Shown here: piece after piece, positions 10,657-23,468 of the stretch
Layout of the letters: every line of letters begins with the position of its first letter
Numbering within the stretch: position 1 is the stretch's first letter
Source: Sarcocystis neurona
Lineage: Eukaryota > Apicomplexa > Conoidasida > Eucoccidiorida > Sarcocystidae
DNA length: 64,000 bases
Assembly (NCBI GenBank): GCA_000727475.1
Contig: KL647289.1
Coordinates: 5,212,019 to 5,276,018, forward strand
Reading direction: 5' to 3'
Position numbers and translations under genes: made by a program
The notes under the pieces: generated by a model
Database searches by the model: none
What the model saw: only the letters and a program-made list of their open reading frames with translations
Told to the model about the DNA's origin: nothing

Positions 10657-13600
10657 ATGTCTTTCGTAGGCGTGCGCCACCCGTATTTTCTGGGAAATGT
10701 GCATCAGCACAGCAGGCCTTCGGGAGGCGGAAAATGGCGACTGTGCTTTCTCGTTATCGCCACGTGGTGCAGGCTGCAACTGCAGCCATGCGACTCTCAC
10801 GAAACGAGCGTTCCAGATAACAGCACCACACCGGCACCCGCTCTTGCAACGGGTCAGACTGTGTTGCTATATGGACAGCTCCCGAACAACAAAACGCCAA
10901 CCGTGCCTTCCTCAACATCGCGCGTTTCCGGCGATATGACAGAGTCCCAGCACACACTCAGGAACGGCCGCCAGTCTACCTCTCGTAGACGTCAGAAACG
11001 CGTCGTCCTCAGCTACGAGTTACATGGTTGCCCCAGCAGTCGAAAAGGGGTTGAAGAAGGACAGCTCCTGCAGGGCCAGGAGGCCAGCAGTCAGACCATG
11101 AAACTTCTCAGGGATAAGTTGTCAGAGCTACTGTCTGCGAAGAAGTCGAAGTGGGCTGAAGCGGTCACACCTGTAAGCGAAATACTTGGTTACAGCCAGC
11201 CGAGTGGAAGCAGGAGAGTGACAACGGAGATGAGCAGTCGTTACCTCTCTTCCCTGCAAATGGAAGTTATCAAGACTCTACCTGCAGAAGTGTCGGAAGA
11301 GGAAGTGATCGAAATTGCAGAAGCTCTTCCATGCGTGGAAAAAGCTTATCCTGACGGGCTCAAATATTCAGAGGAAGCATTCCGGGGGTCAACAGAAAAC
11401 CTCACGCCAACTCCCCTGCAGAAAGAAGAGTCGAATGGAGGGCTGGACCGAAAAACGTCAAGAGACTTTCTGTTTTGGGGAGTGGAAGGTCTGGACAATC
11501 ACACTTGGGAGGGTGCACCTAACGATCCAGGGTTTCGATTGCAGTGGAGCTTGCACGACTCGGCACCCTTCAGTTTGCACGCAGAAAAGCTGTGGCGGGT
11601 GTGGACGGGAGAAAAGCGCCCAATGGTGATTGCGGTGATTGACAGTGGATGCGATCTTGAACACCCCGACTTGAGGAGCCGAGCTTGGAATAATCCTGGG
11701 GAAATTTGCGGCGACGGAATAGATAACGATCAAAATGGATTGATAGATGATTGTCACGGATGGGTATGGTCCACAGAAAAGGATCTACATACGTCTGCTT
11801 CTCCTGCCATGCCGTCGAATGACACGATAGCGATTTCAGGCGTCAGTCACCGGTCACGCTACGTACGAAATTAAAAGATTCTGTCCTCAACTCCAGATCA
11901 CGCACAACAGATGATGACATTGTGCGTGTCAAGGAGAGGGAAATGCCCACCTAAAAATTCCGCATCAGCTTTGTTATGTGCTTGAAATCAGCAGATACAT
12001 TGTCGTCTACCTACAGCTCTTCCATCCGGCTTGATTGATGGCACACGCACTCGCGTTTCAAGCAGCTTCAGAACAAGATATATGATATACGGGGGGATTG
12101 ATAAGCCGCGTACATTATGTTGTGTGTCCTTGCGTGTTTGCGTATGTGTCTGTCACACCAGAACTTTGCCGAAGATCTGTCGGATATTAGCTCGTCGGCC
12201 AACGGACACGGCACGGGAGCAGCCGGAATTCTGGGGGCTACGGCGAGAAATCATCTTGGTCTGGTGGGGGTCTGCTGGGGCTGCGAGATAATGTGCCTCA
12301 AATTCATTGGCAAAGGCAACGGAGCAATCAGTGATCAAGTTCAAGCCATAGACTACGCCGTGAAAATGGGAGCCTGGATAAGCAACAACTCCTACGGGGG
12401 CTACGGGTACCTACCTTTTCGCTTTCAGACTCCAGTGTGCTTTCTCGTTCATGGGTAACGCCTGGCCATCTTTGTCGTGAAACGCTCGTGCGGGCGCAAA
12501 GGTCGCAATTTATCTCCGTCAGTTATTCGGCAACTTTGTTTGAATGAGAACTTATGAGGTTGCATGTTTTGTGTCCTTTTGAAGGTACTCCGAGTTAGAG
12601 TTTGATGCCATCAGGCGAGCACAAATTGGTGGCCACCTCTTCATCACGTCGGCGGGTAATTTCGACTTGAACACGGATCTTCCACAGTAGGTCGTCCTCC
12701 TCCCTCGGTGGCATAGCCTCAGCAGACAAACCAGCCAGTTGATATGTACGTCCTCTGCAGCTGCGCACAGCTGCTTGCAATGTTGAAACAGTGTTCGTTT
12801 GTCCCTCCTTTTACGTGGATGACAGGAACGACCACACTCCTTCAACTTACAAGCTCTCCAATATTGTTAGCGTTGGAGCGTCGACGTACTTTGGGAAAAA
12901 AGCTGCTTTTTCTAACTATGGACAGAAAACTGTTCATGTGTTTGCGCCAGGCGCAGGTATTTGTCTTTTAACCACTTGCAGTGCTGCACCACGTTTGAAG
13001 CGACACTGTTAGCGACGTACTTGGAGGCACTCTGCACTACTGTCTATGTCATTTAACACAAGCATATCTTTGAGGCGCTCTGTGCGTGCGAGCTTCTGTT
13101 GCCTCTTTATTAGACGTGTACACAACAGACGGAGTGTCTGGATATGCGAAGGTGAACGGGACCTCTTTCGCGTCTCCGCATGTCGCTGGTGCGGCCGGAC
13201 TCATATGGTCTGCTTTTCCAAGCCTGACATACTTGCAAGTAAAACAGGCATTGATTGAAGGCTGCACCAAATCCCGGCACCTTGGACCTTTCTCCGTATG
13301 TGGAGGAACTGTCGACTTGCTCGCCTCTTTCCATCTAGCTGGTAAGTGCAGCATTTGGTCTCTGCCACCGGTTGGTATCTACAAGCTACAGAAACTGACC
13401 GTATTTGTTTATCTGCGTGTAAAAACTTCAGCGGAGATGGCGGCTCGTACAAGTGCGACCTCACCAGGGCCAAAGCTGCGGCGTGAGTCTCCGCCTTCCG
13501 AGCTCTTCGATTCAAAGGACCAGAACGCTTCTAAAACACGGGCGCTGCCAGCCAGAGAGCCCGAGATATTCAGTATGTTGGGAATCGGTCATGGCGTAGG

Positions 13601-14015
13601 GCTAAGTAAGCAGGTAGACCTACATGCTAGACCTACATCTGGCCAACAGGATTCGAAAGTTGTATCAGAAAAGTATGCAACAGACTCCTCGTTGGGACCA
13701 GCGGTCTCTGTGCCTGCCTACAGAAGGGACGGAAAATTGGACGCAGCTCAGGGCAATCTGTTTGATACGCTTGCAGCCTCTGAACTACTTCGTAGCTGCG
13801 CTGGTGAGCGACCTGTGGCTAGTGGTGAACTCACCAAGATAGGTGGAGACTGCAGTTTGCTTTCTAAAATCCTATCTGTTTCCCCTGATGTAGCTCAACA
13901 ACGTTCTGGTGCCACAGTAAACGCCACTGCTCTTGTCACTAGTGTACCGTCTACTTTCTCACTGTTCAATGATAAGCGCGTAGAGCAAGTCTGGCGCGCA
14001 AAGACTCAGAGCTGA
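10657..14015 (+). CDS. subtilisin-like serine protease (tandem copy 1)
   Basis: Six exons: 10657-11763, 12162-12406, 12585-12686, 12826-12956, 13114-13341, 13432-14015, giving 798 residues. ATG 10657 is the first in frame and is followed by a hydrophobic secretion signal (WRLCFLVIATWC). A prodomain of about 270 residues precedes the S8 catalytic domain. The catalytic set is complete: Asp329 (AVIDSG), His385 (NGHGTG), oxyanion Asn476 (SAGN) and Ser546 (GTSFASPHVAG). After the Asp motif comes GEICGDGIDNDQNGLIDDC, an acidic insert of the kind seen in apicomplexan SUB1-type enzymes. Family members act in the secretory pathway, in micronemes or dense-granule-like organelles, trimming secreted proteins. 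The last exon is a hydrophilic Ser/Thr-rich tail of about 195 residues with no membrane anchor. It is followed directly by a second copy. Orthology to a named Toxoplasma SUB is not decided. Confidence 0.9.
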
Positions 14016-14950
14016 CACGAGGATCCTGCAGATCGGCAAAGAGCTCGTGGCAGGGAGCTCGTGCCAGTTTCCTGTTCAGCTGCCAACGGAAGAGCACGGA
14101 CAAGAAAAACGATTTCGAAACCACGCTTCAACCGAGGTGCAGGCTTCTCACAGTTCGTTGCCATAGCGAACGAATGAATCAGACTTCCACGGTAGACGTC
14201 GATGCTGGGCCAGAAGCAACATATACCATTGCTCGAGACACTCTTATTCGAAGCGTGTAGGAATAGTGATTGTCGCAAAGTTTGCGAATCCGTAAGAGTC
14301 ACTCAGGCCTGTCAGATCAAACAACAAAGCCGTGTGCAGCTCGCCGTAGAGTCTCTTATGACAAACGGTCCCGGCATACAGCCGTGTCACCCCGCCTTAG
14401 AACTTGAACTGAAAGATAGGGGGAGTCCACTCTGCTTTTAAAGTATCTGCACGTCCGCACACGACGAGCATGGTGCTTCAAAGTCACTTTGACTCGCCCA
14501 CGGTGTCAGCCGAGCATTTCGGGAACACCGCTCACTCTGCGCGTCACAAGCAATGAATACTAGCTTGCGGACGACCAAATGCCAGTATATCCGTAGCAAA
14601 AGTTGCTCAATAAGGCAGAAATTCACTTGCGAAACTGGCACAGTTTCGGTGCCTGTGTTGCGCCGCGCAACGCATTCTAGTGAACAGTCTCCATACAGCC
14701 TTTCTTTGGGACGTTAGCCTACACAGCACGTGAGTCCCTGCCATAAAGGGCTGCTGGGTGGGAAACCTGCAACTTAGCGCGGATGCGGTCAACACTCAAA
14801 TGCAGTTTTTCAGCCAGAGCGATCCCGTGCTCCCTATTCACTGTAAATCTCGACTCTTACGGCCACTCGGGTGACTCATTTAAGCTCATGGTTGTATGAG
14901 TACTTTGCGAACCAGTCGTGCACTTCCAAGCAGCGTCGACGTTGCCCAGC
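14016..14950. other. spacer between the tandem subtilisin genes
   Basis: This 935-base gap holds the 3' flank of copy 1 and the promoter of copy 2. Only short chance frames are present on both strands. I saw no leftover exon of a third copy and no canonical AATAAA near the stop of copy 1. Confidence 0.4.
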
Positions 14951-17900
14951 ATGGAGCGATCCAGCACATCCCTGATTAGAGTGATTGTAGCCCAGATTCT
15001 TATATCTTCTGTGTGTCAGCGAAAGTGGCAAGGGCTTCAAGTTGCAGACGCCTCTGTCAAAAACACAAATCTCCTGCAGTCTCTTCCTTCACAATTAAAC
15101 AACAACGAGTATTCTTCTGCGCAGGCAGGCATTTCTTCGTCTCCAGAGCAACACAGCACAATATCTTGCTATTCGGAATCTAATCCAACCCGCGTTATTT
15201 TACAGTATAGCATGGGTAGATGTATACCCACTATAGCCACTAGCGGTGTATCACATGCGTTGACCGGCCAGCAGACAACTAATTCAGCCATGCGAGTTCT
15301 TCGGAACCGTGTAAGCCAGTTCATGCACGATAAAAACCTGAAACACGTCGAAGGAGTTGGTCCTTTTTCACTGGCCAGCACCCACAGCCTGGCAGCAGAG
15401 CTGCCAAGTCGCTTTCTCTCGGCGTTGCATATGGAAGTGATCACGGCCATGCCGAATGGCGTAGCACCGGACGACGTCGTGCGACTATCAGACGGTATCC
15501 CCTGCATTGAAAAAGCTTATCGCGATACTGCTAAAATTACCGACGATGTTTTTCTAAACCAGCGGCTGCCATCGACAACTACCGTAGACCAAAGGGGCAA
15601 CGCAAGTCAGGAGGAAGTGGAAAGGGCCGATACAGGCGAAACTCCTGCAAAACGACACTCACGAGAGCAAGTGCCCCCAAATGATCCATACTTTAAGAAG
15701 CAATGGAATCTGCGGGGTGACTCTCAGTACAGCATCAACGCTGAGACGGCTTGGAAGGTGTGGAACGGACACAATAGGCCCATGATTATTGCGGTGATCG
15801 ACAGCGGTTGCGACATCGAGCATCCGGATTTGGTTGGGAACATGTGGAACAATCCGGGAGAAATTTGTGGTGACGGAGTGGACAATGATCTAAACGGACT
15901 AATAGATGACTGTCATGGATGGGTATGCGCTAGCGTCAATTATGATATTTTGCTACGCGCGAAAGTGTCCAGTCTGGGAAGGTGCACGTTTAGAAATGGC
16001 GGAGCGGGCCAGGGTTGCAAACGCGTGTGTCGCCGTTCAACCTGTTGTGCTGGTTTCAGGATTTCACTAGGGACTCTCCTGCAGTGGCGCCAGAGAAGGG
16101 CGGCCACGGTACCAGCTCAGCAGGAGTGGCGGCAGCTTCTGCGAATAACCTGATGGCTACGGCAGGTGTATGTTGGGGTTGCAAGGTAATGTGCTTGAAA
16201 TTTTTCGGCACTGAAGAGGGTCTCGTCAGCAATCAGCTTCAAGCCCTCAACTATGCACTGCGCAATGGTGCGTGGATCAGCAACAACTCCTACGGAGGTT
16301 ACGGGTACGCGAACCTTTCCACGAGAGACCACGCCACTGGGTCCACTGGTATACCGTCAGAATGTAGCTATCTGTGTACTTAGTGAAAGTTTCCTCCACA
16401 GCGAGAAGTCAGAACCACTCTTTAGCAACAACGTCACCGGCTGCGAATTTTCGTTGTTTCCATATGTATGCGAGACGTGCCCCATACACGTAGAAGCTTG
16501 TAGTCTGTGTTCCACTCGCAGCTGGTCCGAACTTGAGTACGAGGGCATCAGGCGTGCCCAAGCAGCAGGTCACTTATTTGTCGCCTCCGCCGGCAACCAC
16601 GATGTGGAAACAGACCTCGCAAAGTAAGCTCGTGTGGATGTATGTCTACTCACCTGAGACAACACCATCTCCGATCGTCTTCCCCCTCTGTGCATTGCAG
16701 ACATTTTCACACACCTTCGGCCTACCCCCTTTCGAACATTATAAGCGTCGGCGCTAGCACACAAAGAGGGCGTAAAGCGGAGTTCTCCAACTATGGGAAA
16801 TCATCAGTACATATATTCGCACCAGGAACTGGTCAGTGTCATGTTCTCAACAACGCTAATTGCGTTCGCTAGCACCTCGTTTGCTATCAATGCTGGTACG
16901 GCTGAAAGACGCACGGATAATGGTAAAAGTTGCTCCAGCATCTACGTGCGGTTCTGCGAATCTATCTGTCGAATGCAGATATATTCGCCACAGGACACAA
17001 TAATGGAGTCGTAAAAGTCAGCGGGACCTCCTTCGCTTCACCGCACGTAGCTGGAGCGGCGGGGCTCGTCTGGTCTGCCTTTCCCAACCTGACATACGCT
17101 CAAATCAAAACGGCTTTGTTGGACAGCTGCCGTCAAGTTTCTTTTCTCCGTGACAAGGCCTCATGCGGTGGTATCGTTGACGCATACAAAGCTTTGCGCA
17201 TCGCAGGTGGGTGCTTGCCGTGGCAAATCCTTCTAAATAGTGCACGACGTTTTCAGTGTCTTCAAAACTAGTCCAGCGAATAAGTGCAGTTTTTTCAAAA
17301 GGCTTGTGTGCTTTGCGGTGTGTTCCCAACGAAAATGGGGGACAGCTAGGATAAGTGAAGGCACCTACGCACTTCAAGAGGAACCGCCCTCTCTTCGTCA
17401 CACTCTGTACACTCCTTCCCGCTCCCCCACGGTCTACGACGGTTTCACCCCGTCGAGCGCCCTCACCTTCGGTGAAGACAATAGTACGAGGAGTGGACAG
17501 TCAGTATTTGTTAAACAAGTAAAGCCTTCGCGAAGAGCGCTCTGGACGCCCACAGATCTGTCACCCTTTCCAAGGTCGCTTGCTAAGCACATGGTGCTAC
17601 CCTTATCCGCTCAAGAAAAGGCCACGAGGGGCAAACTGGATTCGACAACTCTCTCCATTTTGCGGAAAGTGACACCTTTGTCCGCTACAGGAAAGTCTCT
17701 TAAGGACGAAACGGGAAGACCACTTTCTGCCACTTCCCGAGAGGCGCTACTTTTACACCATAGAGCGAAGGGTCTTAAGAGCAGATCGAATCCAACAACT
17801 TCCTTTATTCTCCGGCATGTGATTGCGGGTAGAGAGGAAAGGGATCATGTTCCACATCACAGCGGAGGGGACTTGTCACGCGTAGCTGACTCGAATTCTC

Positions 17901-18052
17901 GTACAGAGTCACCTCCCGAAGTCGAGTGGGTCTTTCATCCGCCCGGCATCCTGGCAGTGGTCCCACATTCGATTTCATCTGCCTTCGCTGAAGTTGGACT
18001 TCTCGCGGAAGCTGTTCTGTCTCTTCTTCTGCAGAAACTTGTCTTTATTTAA
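14951..18052 (+). CDS. subtilisin-like serine protease (tandem copy 2)
   Basis: Six exons: 14951-15922, 16060-16304, 16522-16623, 16701-16831, 16979-17206, 17346-18052, giving 794 residues. ATG 14951 precedes a signal-like segment (SLIRVIVAQILISSVC). The catalytic residues are all present: Asp284, His340, Asn431 and Ser501, in the same motifs as copy 1. Exons 2-5 are 245, 102, 131 and 228 bases, the same as copy 1, with the same phases (0, 2, 2, 1, 1), so the genes arose by tandem duplication. Introns, prodomain and last exon have diverged strongly. The C-terminal tail is longer and carries recurring PLSA and TT-S-ILR elements. It ends in a hydrophobic run (EAVLSLLLQKLVFI) that copy 1 lacks; this could be a GPI-attachment signal, as reported for TgSUB1, but is not proven. 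Confidence 0.9.
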
Positions 18053-19538
18053 ACCCCAATTATTCCCGAATTCAATGGTTCTTATAGTGTTGAGATGCTT
18101 GTTGACGTCGAGCCGACGCCACAGTGAATTAGGTGTGGCACCTCGGCATGCAGTTCGCGCACAGAGTCACTCAGGACACCTCCCCAAACGTTACACTCTG
18201 TGAGGCGGCCAGTGTAAACTAACACCTGCACAAATTTAGTGTCGCCTGCGAGCGACAGCTCATACAAAAACAAACAGCCGTGTCGGTGTGTAAAAGATGC
18301 TGGGTGGATTTTCCGTGGCAACATCATGACTGAGACCACACCAATTCGGCACTTTAGGGTGAACTTCCGCGAGCGCAAACAAGCAGCGCAACTCGCAACT
18401 TGCTGTACATATTGTGAAGGAATCTGAAACAATTCTGTCTTGAATCAAAGGCTCTGTTTCTGTCGGTGACCGCAGGGGACGCCCTCGTGAGGAAGCTTAG
18501 AGTCAGGAAGCATTCACAACCGCGGTTGCGTACTGTTGTTCTCTTTCAAGAAGGCAAGCGCACGCATCTTCCACCCATGCACCACGGTCACTTTCGCGGT
18601 GTCCTTGCCGCTCGTCTTTTGCACGTCCTTGCACTCAAAATTGCTGACCTATAGTTCTCTAGAGAGTCACATCCTTTTCAAAAGAAGCGCGCACAGGCGG
18701 GCGTACTCCGTAGCTTTTGTTCACCAGTTTCCCAGCTTGTTGAGCAAGAAACGAACGTCTTGTAGAGAGTCGGCATACGTAGTTGTATCTGCGGGCGTGT
18801 GCGTATACGTAGAACGGTATCTTCGCGGTCGTGCGGCCGCCACAAATGCATGCTTGGTTACAAAAGTGACGGGGGGGTAAATGACGTGATGCCGCCCACT
18901 GCGTACGGCACACATTCTGGAGGGTACGAAGGTCCGGCATTGTGCAGCAGAATATGCACACGCGACTCGAGAGAACGTGTCAACTGCAAAAGGACGGATG
19001 ATTATGGCTTAGCACCGTCGCGGGGAGCTTTCACATAACTCATCACCAACACTGGCACCCGTGTTCACAGTAGGGTGTCACCGAGGGACAGTGTTTGGTT
19101 TATATCTCAGGAGAATTTCTAGCACGCATGGCGTCCGTCGCCTGAGCTAGTCCAATTTCGAGAGTTGGTGTTACGCGTCATTTGGGTCCTTCGCCGGGGC
19201 GCATGCTCTTGCGTGCAGCTTTTCCCGGGAGCGCCGATTCAGCGTGGCGTGCGATTTGGCTTCGTCTGTTGAAAGGCACAGGCGTCTGCATTTCACTTCT
19301 GTCGCGCTTTGTAGCTCCTGTTATTGCCGCACTTGTGCTCAAAACCACAAGGCTGCGTTAAACTAAGTTAGGGGGGCGCCATTCTGGATGGTTCAGCGCC
19401 GCTCCTTATCAGTAAAAATCGGTTGAGACTTGCCCTCCTTTACTTACACGTTCTCGCATCTATGATACTGACTGCTCATCGAGAAGGTTTACTCCGTTGC
19501 AGGAAACAGGGTGTGTTACGGTTTCACAAAGTACGGAA
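18053..19538. other. intergenic region upstream of CFAP221
   Basis: About 1.5 kb without a supported coding region. An ATGCATGC element at about 18846 matches the apicomplexan GCATGC regulatory core, roughly 690 bases before the CFAP221 start. A pyrimidine-rich tract ending in TTGCAG at about 19501 is a good acceptor 38 bases before the CFAP221 ATG, so a 5' leader intron, or an unseen first coding exon, is possible. Confidence 0.35.
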
Positions 19539-22500
19539 ATGACGGTGGGAGAAGCTATACGGCAGGGGGACGCATGGCGTCCTTCAACACCAAAGTCCTG
19601 TAGGCCTCATGCAGCGAGAAGCCGCACAGAAGTTGTCACACGTGCATCGGAGAGAACTACGAAGCGGGACTGTTCAGAAGGGGAGATCAAAAATCTTTTC
19701 TCAATGGATCCTCCTGTGGTAAACTTTGGTGCTTTTGCACCCCTTGAGGTGCGGAGCAAAACACTTCGCATTACCAATACGTCCAACATCCCGGTGCGAT
19801 TTTGCATTCTTCGGCCGGAGGGTGGTATGTTTCGGATTTCCTTTGAAAAAAAAAGCTGCCTTGCTCCAGGGATGGCCCAAACAGTGACGATTTACTTTGT
19901 CCCTGCTGCGTGGAAGCTGTACAAGAGCTCTCTCAAAGTGATAGGCGTGCCAATGAGAATGGTAGATTTGCGCGGCACGACACAAACTACGGCACCTGAG
20001 CCCTACGTGCTGCATCACGTACGGCTTTCGTCGTTTCCCGAACTGCGCAGCGTGCGGCTTCCTCGATTTCTCAACTTCGGTTCAGTACCTTTGGGCATTA
20101 CGAAGCGCAAGACGTTGAAGCTTTCCAATCCACACCAGGTGTCTTTTCAGTTTGCCGTAACCGTTGTGACAAGCAACACGGCTTTTTCGGTCGAGCCTCT
20201 TTCTGGCGACGTAAGCGCCAGGTGCACACAAGTGTTGACGATCTCGTACACTCCACGGGTGCGTGCTACCGCCTTTTTTGCTATAGAGGTGCACATTGCT
20301 GACTTTGAGTCGAAGCCGTTCCTCGTCGAGGCCATAGGAACCTGCTGGAAGACACACAAGCGTCGCGCAGGCCAGACAGCTGCTACCGATGACCACACAG
20401 AAAAAGAGGTCGCTTCTTATGCGACAACCTGTTGCTATACACCCGCGCAGCGGCGCGATCCGCGTGGGTCATTGACACGCTGCACTGAGGTCCACAGGCT
20501 ACGCTTCCAGAGGAAACATTCGTGTTCGCCAGGGGCTTTAGAAAACAACAGTCAACTCGATGGAAGTCTCGCCGCCTCCTGCTTTGGAGAGATGGAGACA
20601 CAAAGAGGTGTTCCAGGTCAAACAAAGTGCTCACTACAGTGCCTATCCTCATCCGATTACGCCACGAATATTTCCGCGGGGCAACAGCAAATTACCGGTC
20701 GTACTGGAGGCGTAGGTGCAGCGTCTAGTGCAGATGATCCTGTGAGAGTTTCACACTTTAACCGACGCTGGAAGGCAATGGTGCGTTCGGTGTCTCTGAA
20801 AACTTACAAAAGCACTGTACTCGGTGAAGCACCTACAACAGAGCTCAAACGACAGAGGCTGCTCTCCAAACGTCGCTACGATGCTTTGGAGCTTCTGAAA
20901 AAACAGTCAGAGCTCGACTTCAACCAGGCGTGTGCTGCTCTGCCTACTGAGACTGTTGTGGTGCCGTCTAGATGGGTCCCACGTCGACGGCACAACAGTT
21001 TGAGTTACATAGATGTTCCTAAAAGCAATTTGTTTACTCTAAGAAAGGAATCAGCTGAAAAGTTTTCACGCGTGGTGACGGCATTAGTTAAAAGAATACG
21101 AGCGTTACGACGACTTTATATTCTACAGAAAGCACTGAAACTTCGTCAGACCACAGCGACGTCAGAGACGGATGCCGCTTGTAGGGTCTCTGGCATCTCC
21201 CAAATGTTTATGACAGATGGTGCTTTTCCGAAAAAGGAGCAGATGATGAAAGAACTCAGAATCTCCTCGATCCCACCTCAGCGCACAACGTACCAGGAGC
21301 TATTCCAGGTGGCGTCGACAAAGTCGTCAATACCTTCTACCTTTTTGGTAAGGTCGAAGATTGAAGTCGCAGATGTATTCAAATGTCTGGACAACTACGA
21401 CCTCATGACCCCGCTTCCTCCTCTAGACTATGAAATAATGCGTTTACCTGATGTGGAAGCCCCTAGTCCTGCTTGGCATCTCGAGCCGACTGACCGGCGC
21501 CTCCTGCAGGCCCTTCTCCGGAACACACAGTCAGTCAGTGGGGACAGAAGACCGGGACTGTCGCCGCGGTGCGGGATGCTAGAGTTTCCCCGGATCGTAT
21601 TCGATCGTCCGCTTGTCAACGCCGCGCAGTTTGTCGCTCCTCCGACTACAGAATTTCGTCCGTTTATTCCACTGCCAAAAAACGTCGAGACCGATCTAGG
21701 CTACTGCTTCAACAAGGTAAGCGTGTAAGCTGTCCACAAATTTTCTCTGTGGCGTTTGCAGTGAAATCATCATTGTAGGCGAAACTATACAATAAACTGC
21801 ACTACACTACAAGGAACAAAGAAACAAACTTACGCAACTGCTTCAAGCGCGGGGTGCTCACATATTTGTCCGTCGGCCTTCTCTACCACAATCGGTGGGC
21901 GACAGCATCCTCTCACACGGGCACAGAGCTGGGGAGCATCCAGTCTTCTCTAGATCACTGTGAAGTCTGCGCGGTCCTGCTAGCAATCTGTTGCTCGCTA
22001 CAGCGTACACTTGATTACAGGTGCAGCCTGAAAACGCTTTCAAGAAGGGGCCTCGTCTATCGCTTCCATGCTTGGGTGATGGCGCCGTGAGCACTACTCA
22101 CAAGAGTCCTTCCGCTCAAAAATTCGAAGACCTCTTACTTGCAGAAATTCAAGGAACGCACGCCCTCTACGGTCAACAGCCTATATCTGCTTCTTCGCCG
22201 TATCTCGGTAGAGCAGTCGGACGCGTTCAGGGTGGACCCCCTTCCATATGTCAGGTGACTAAACTATAATGTACTTCCGTCCTGCCTACCAGCATGTTTA
22301 CGAACGTATACAAAAACATACGCCACTCTTTGGGCCACGGTAGCATGGCTTCTTTGCACGTGAGTACGTAAACACCTCCCATACGTACGTGCGTAGATAC
22401 ATTGGTAGTACGCAGTAAAGTACAATTCAGACCTCGGCGACTCTTTATACACAGAGCAAGGACTCCAAGTGTTATTTATTTAAACACTTGAAAAACCACT

Positions 22501-22845
22501 GGCAGGGGAAAGTAATGTCTCCTTTCCACGCAGCAGTCCGCAGTACGCTGACTTTGTGCCCCATTGCCAGATGAGTGACACGGACTCGGACAGTCACGAT
22601 GGTTCCATCGAACTTCCGGTACCACCTTTCGAAACATACGTCCAAAGTGAGTCAGGAGACGAGCAGCCCGCCTGTGGAACAACGGAAACCATTACGCACG
22701 GTGAACTCCATGATTCGAAACACGAGGAGTTTGTTCAAGCAAGTGCGGCGCTATCAGAGTCATGGGGGCGTCGCAGCGCAGAAAGGCTGAACCGCCTTAA
22801 CGAAATCAATATAACGCTTCCATCAGAACTCAGAATGAACCTTCC
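19539..22845 (+). CDS. CFAP221: CFAP221 / PCDP1 central-apparatus protein
   Basis: A large exon (19539-21716, 726 codons, phase 0) joins 22021-22254 and 22544-22845 in phase. Residues 55-150 and 170-270 form two immunoglobulin-like ASH/MSP domains: MDPPVVNFGAFAPLEVRSKT, then LPRFLNFGSVPLGITKRKTL, a YTP strand and IADFESKPFLVEAIGT. That order and the 'F-SKP' strand are typical of CFAP221 (FAP221, PCDP1), which sits on the C1d projection of the axonemal central pair and binds calmodulin. The middle (about 415-545) is basic and helical, with RRWKAMVRSVSLKTYKS and VVTALVKRIRALRRLYILQK, fitting the coiled-coil/calmodulin-binding part. Late motifs FPRIVFDRP and EFRPFIPLP also suit the family. The 3' end is not settled: exon 3 ends at GTAAGT after LRMNLP, and 22919-23042 is an in-phase candidate last exon with a stop. 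A use in the male-gamete flagellum is inferred. Confidence 0.75.
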
Positions 22846-23468
22846 GTAAGTTGCGCCCTCGACCCCCGGGTTCTACGATTTGTTAAGCGCAGACCGTGTC
22901 TTGTAGATGGCATTTCAGTCCAGGGGCGGGGCGCAGGATGCGTGATGGAAACACAGCCCAGTGTGTCTCCCTGGATCGAGCAAGCTCTCAAGGAAAGTAC
23001 AAAATATGCTGTAGAGTTGGCAGGTGTACACTTCTCCGGTAGTTGTCGCAGGTCCACAAAGGATGGCTCTGAGCTTTCTTACTTTCAGGCTCGTGACACA
23101 ACCGTGTCGGGGGCTGTTCGCGAACAAACGTAGTAGAATAAATGCTCGCGAGTGAAGCACGTGGTGGCATAAGTACGTGAACAGTACACAATTTCCAGGT
23201 GTCAACATCTCGTGAGTGTCAGCATGTCGAAGTTCATAAAAAAAGGGCGCCTTTTCACTGCGACCATTTTAAGCAGCACACAAACAGAACAACGAAGATG
23301 CCCCGTACCTCAGCTGCAGCTGCAGCGCCGCACGGTCCACTCTGAAGAGTCGCGCAATGTGCGTGCAACATGCAAATATCAAGTTCACGCGCTTAAAAGC
23401 GGAACACCGCCTTCTAACAGGGGACACTTCCGGCCAGGGCAAAGCTTCACCAATTCGATAAAGGTTTT
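22846..23468. other. 3' end of CFAP221 and tail-to-tail spacer
   Basis: CFAP221 (plus) and the LicD-like gene (minus) converge here. The segment 22919-23042 follows a CAG acceptor, keeps the phase from the CFAP221 exon ending at 22845, and stops with TAG, so it may be the terminal exon. A different frame over the same bases is open to 23133. Nothing else is recognisable. Confidence 0.35.
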
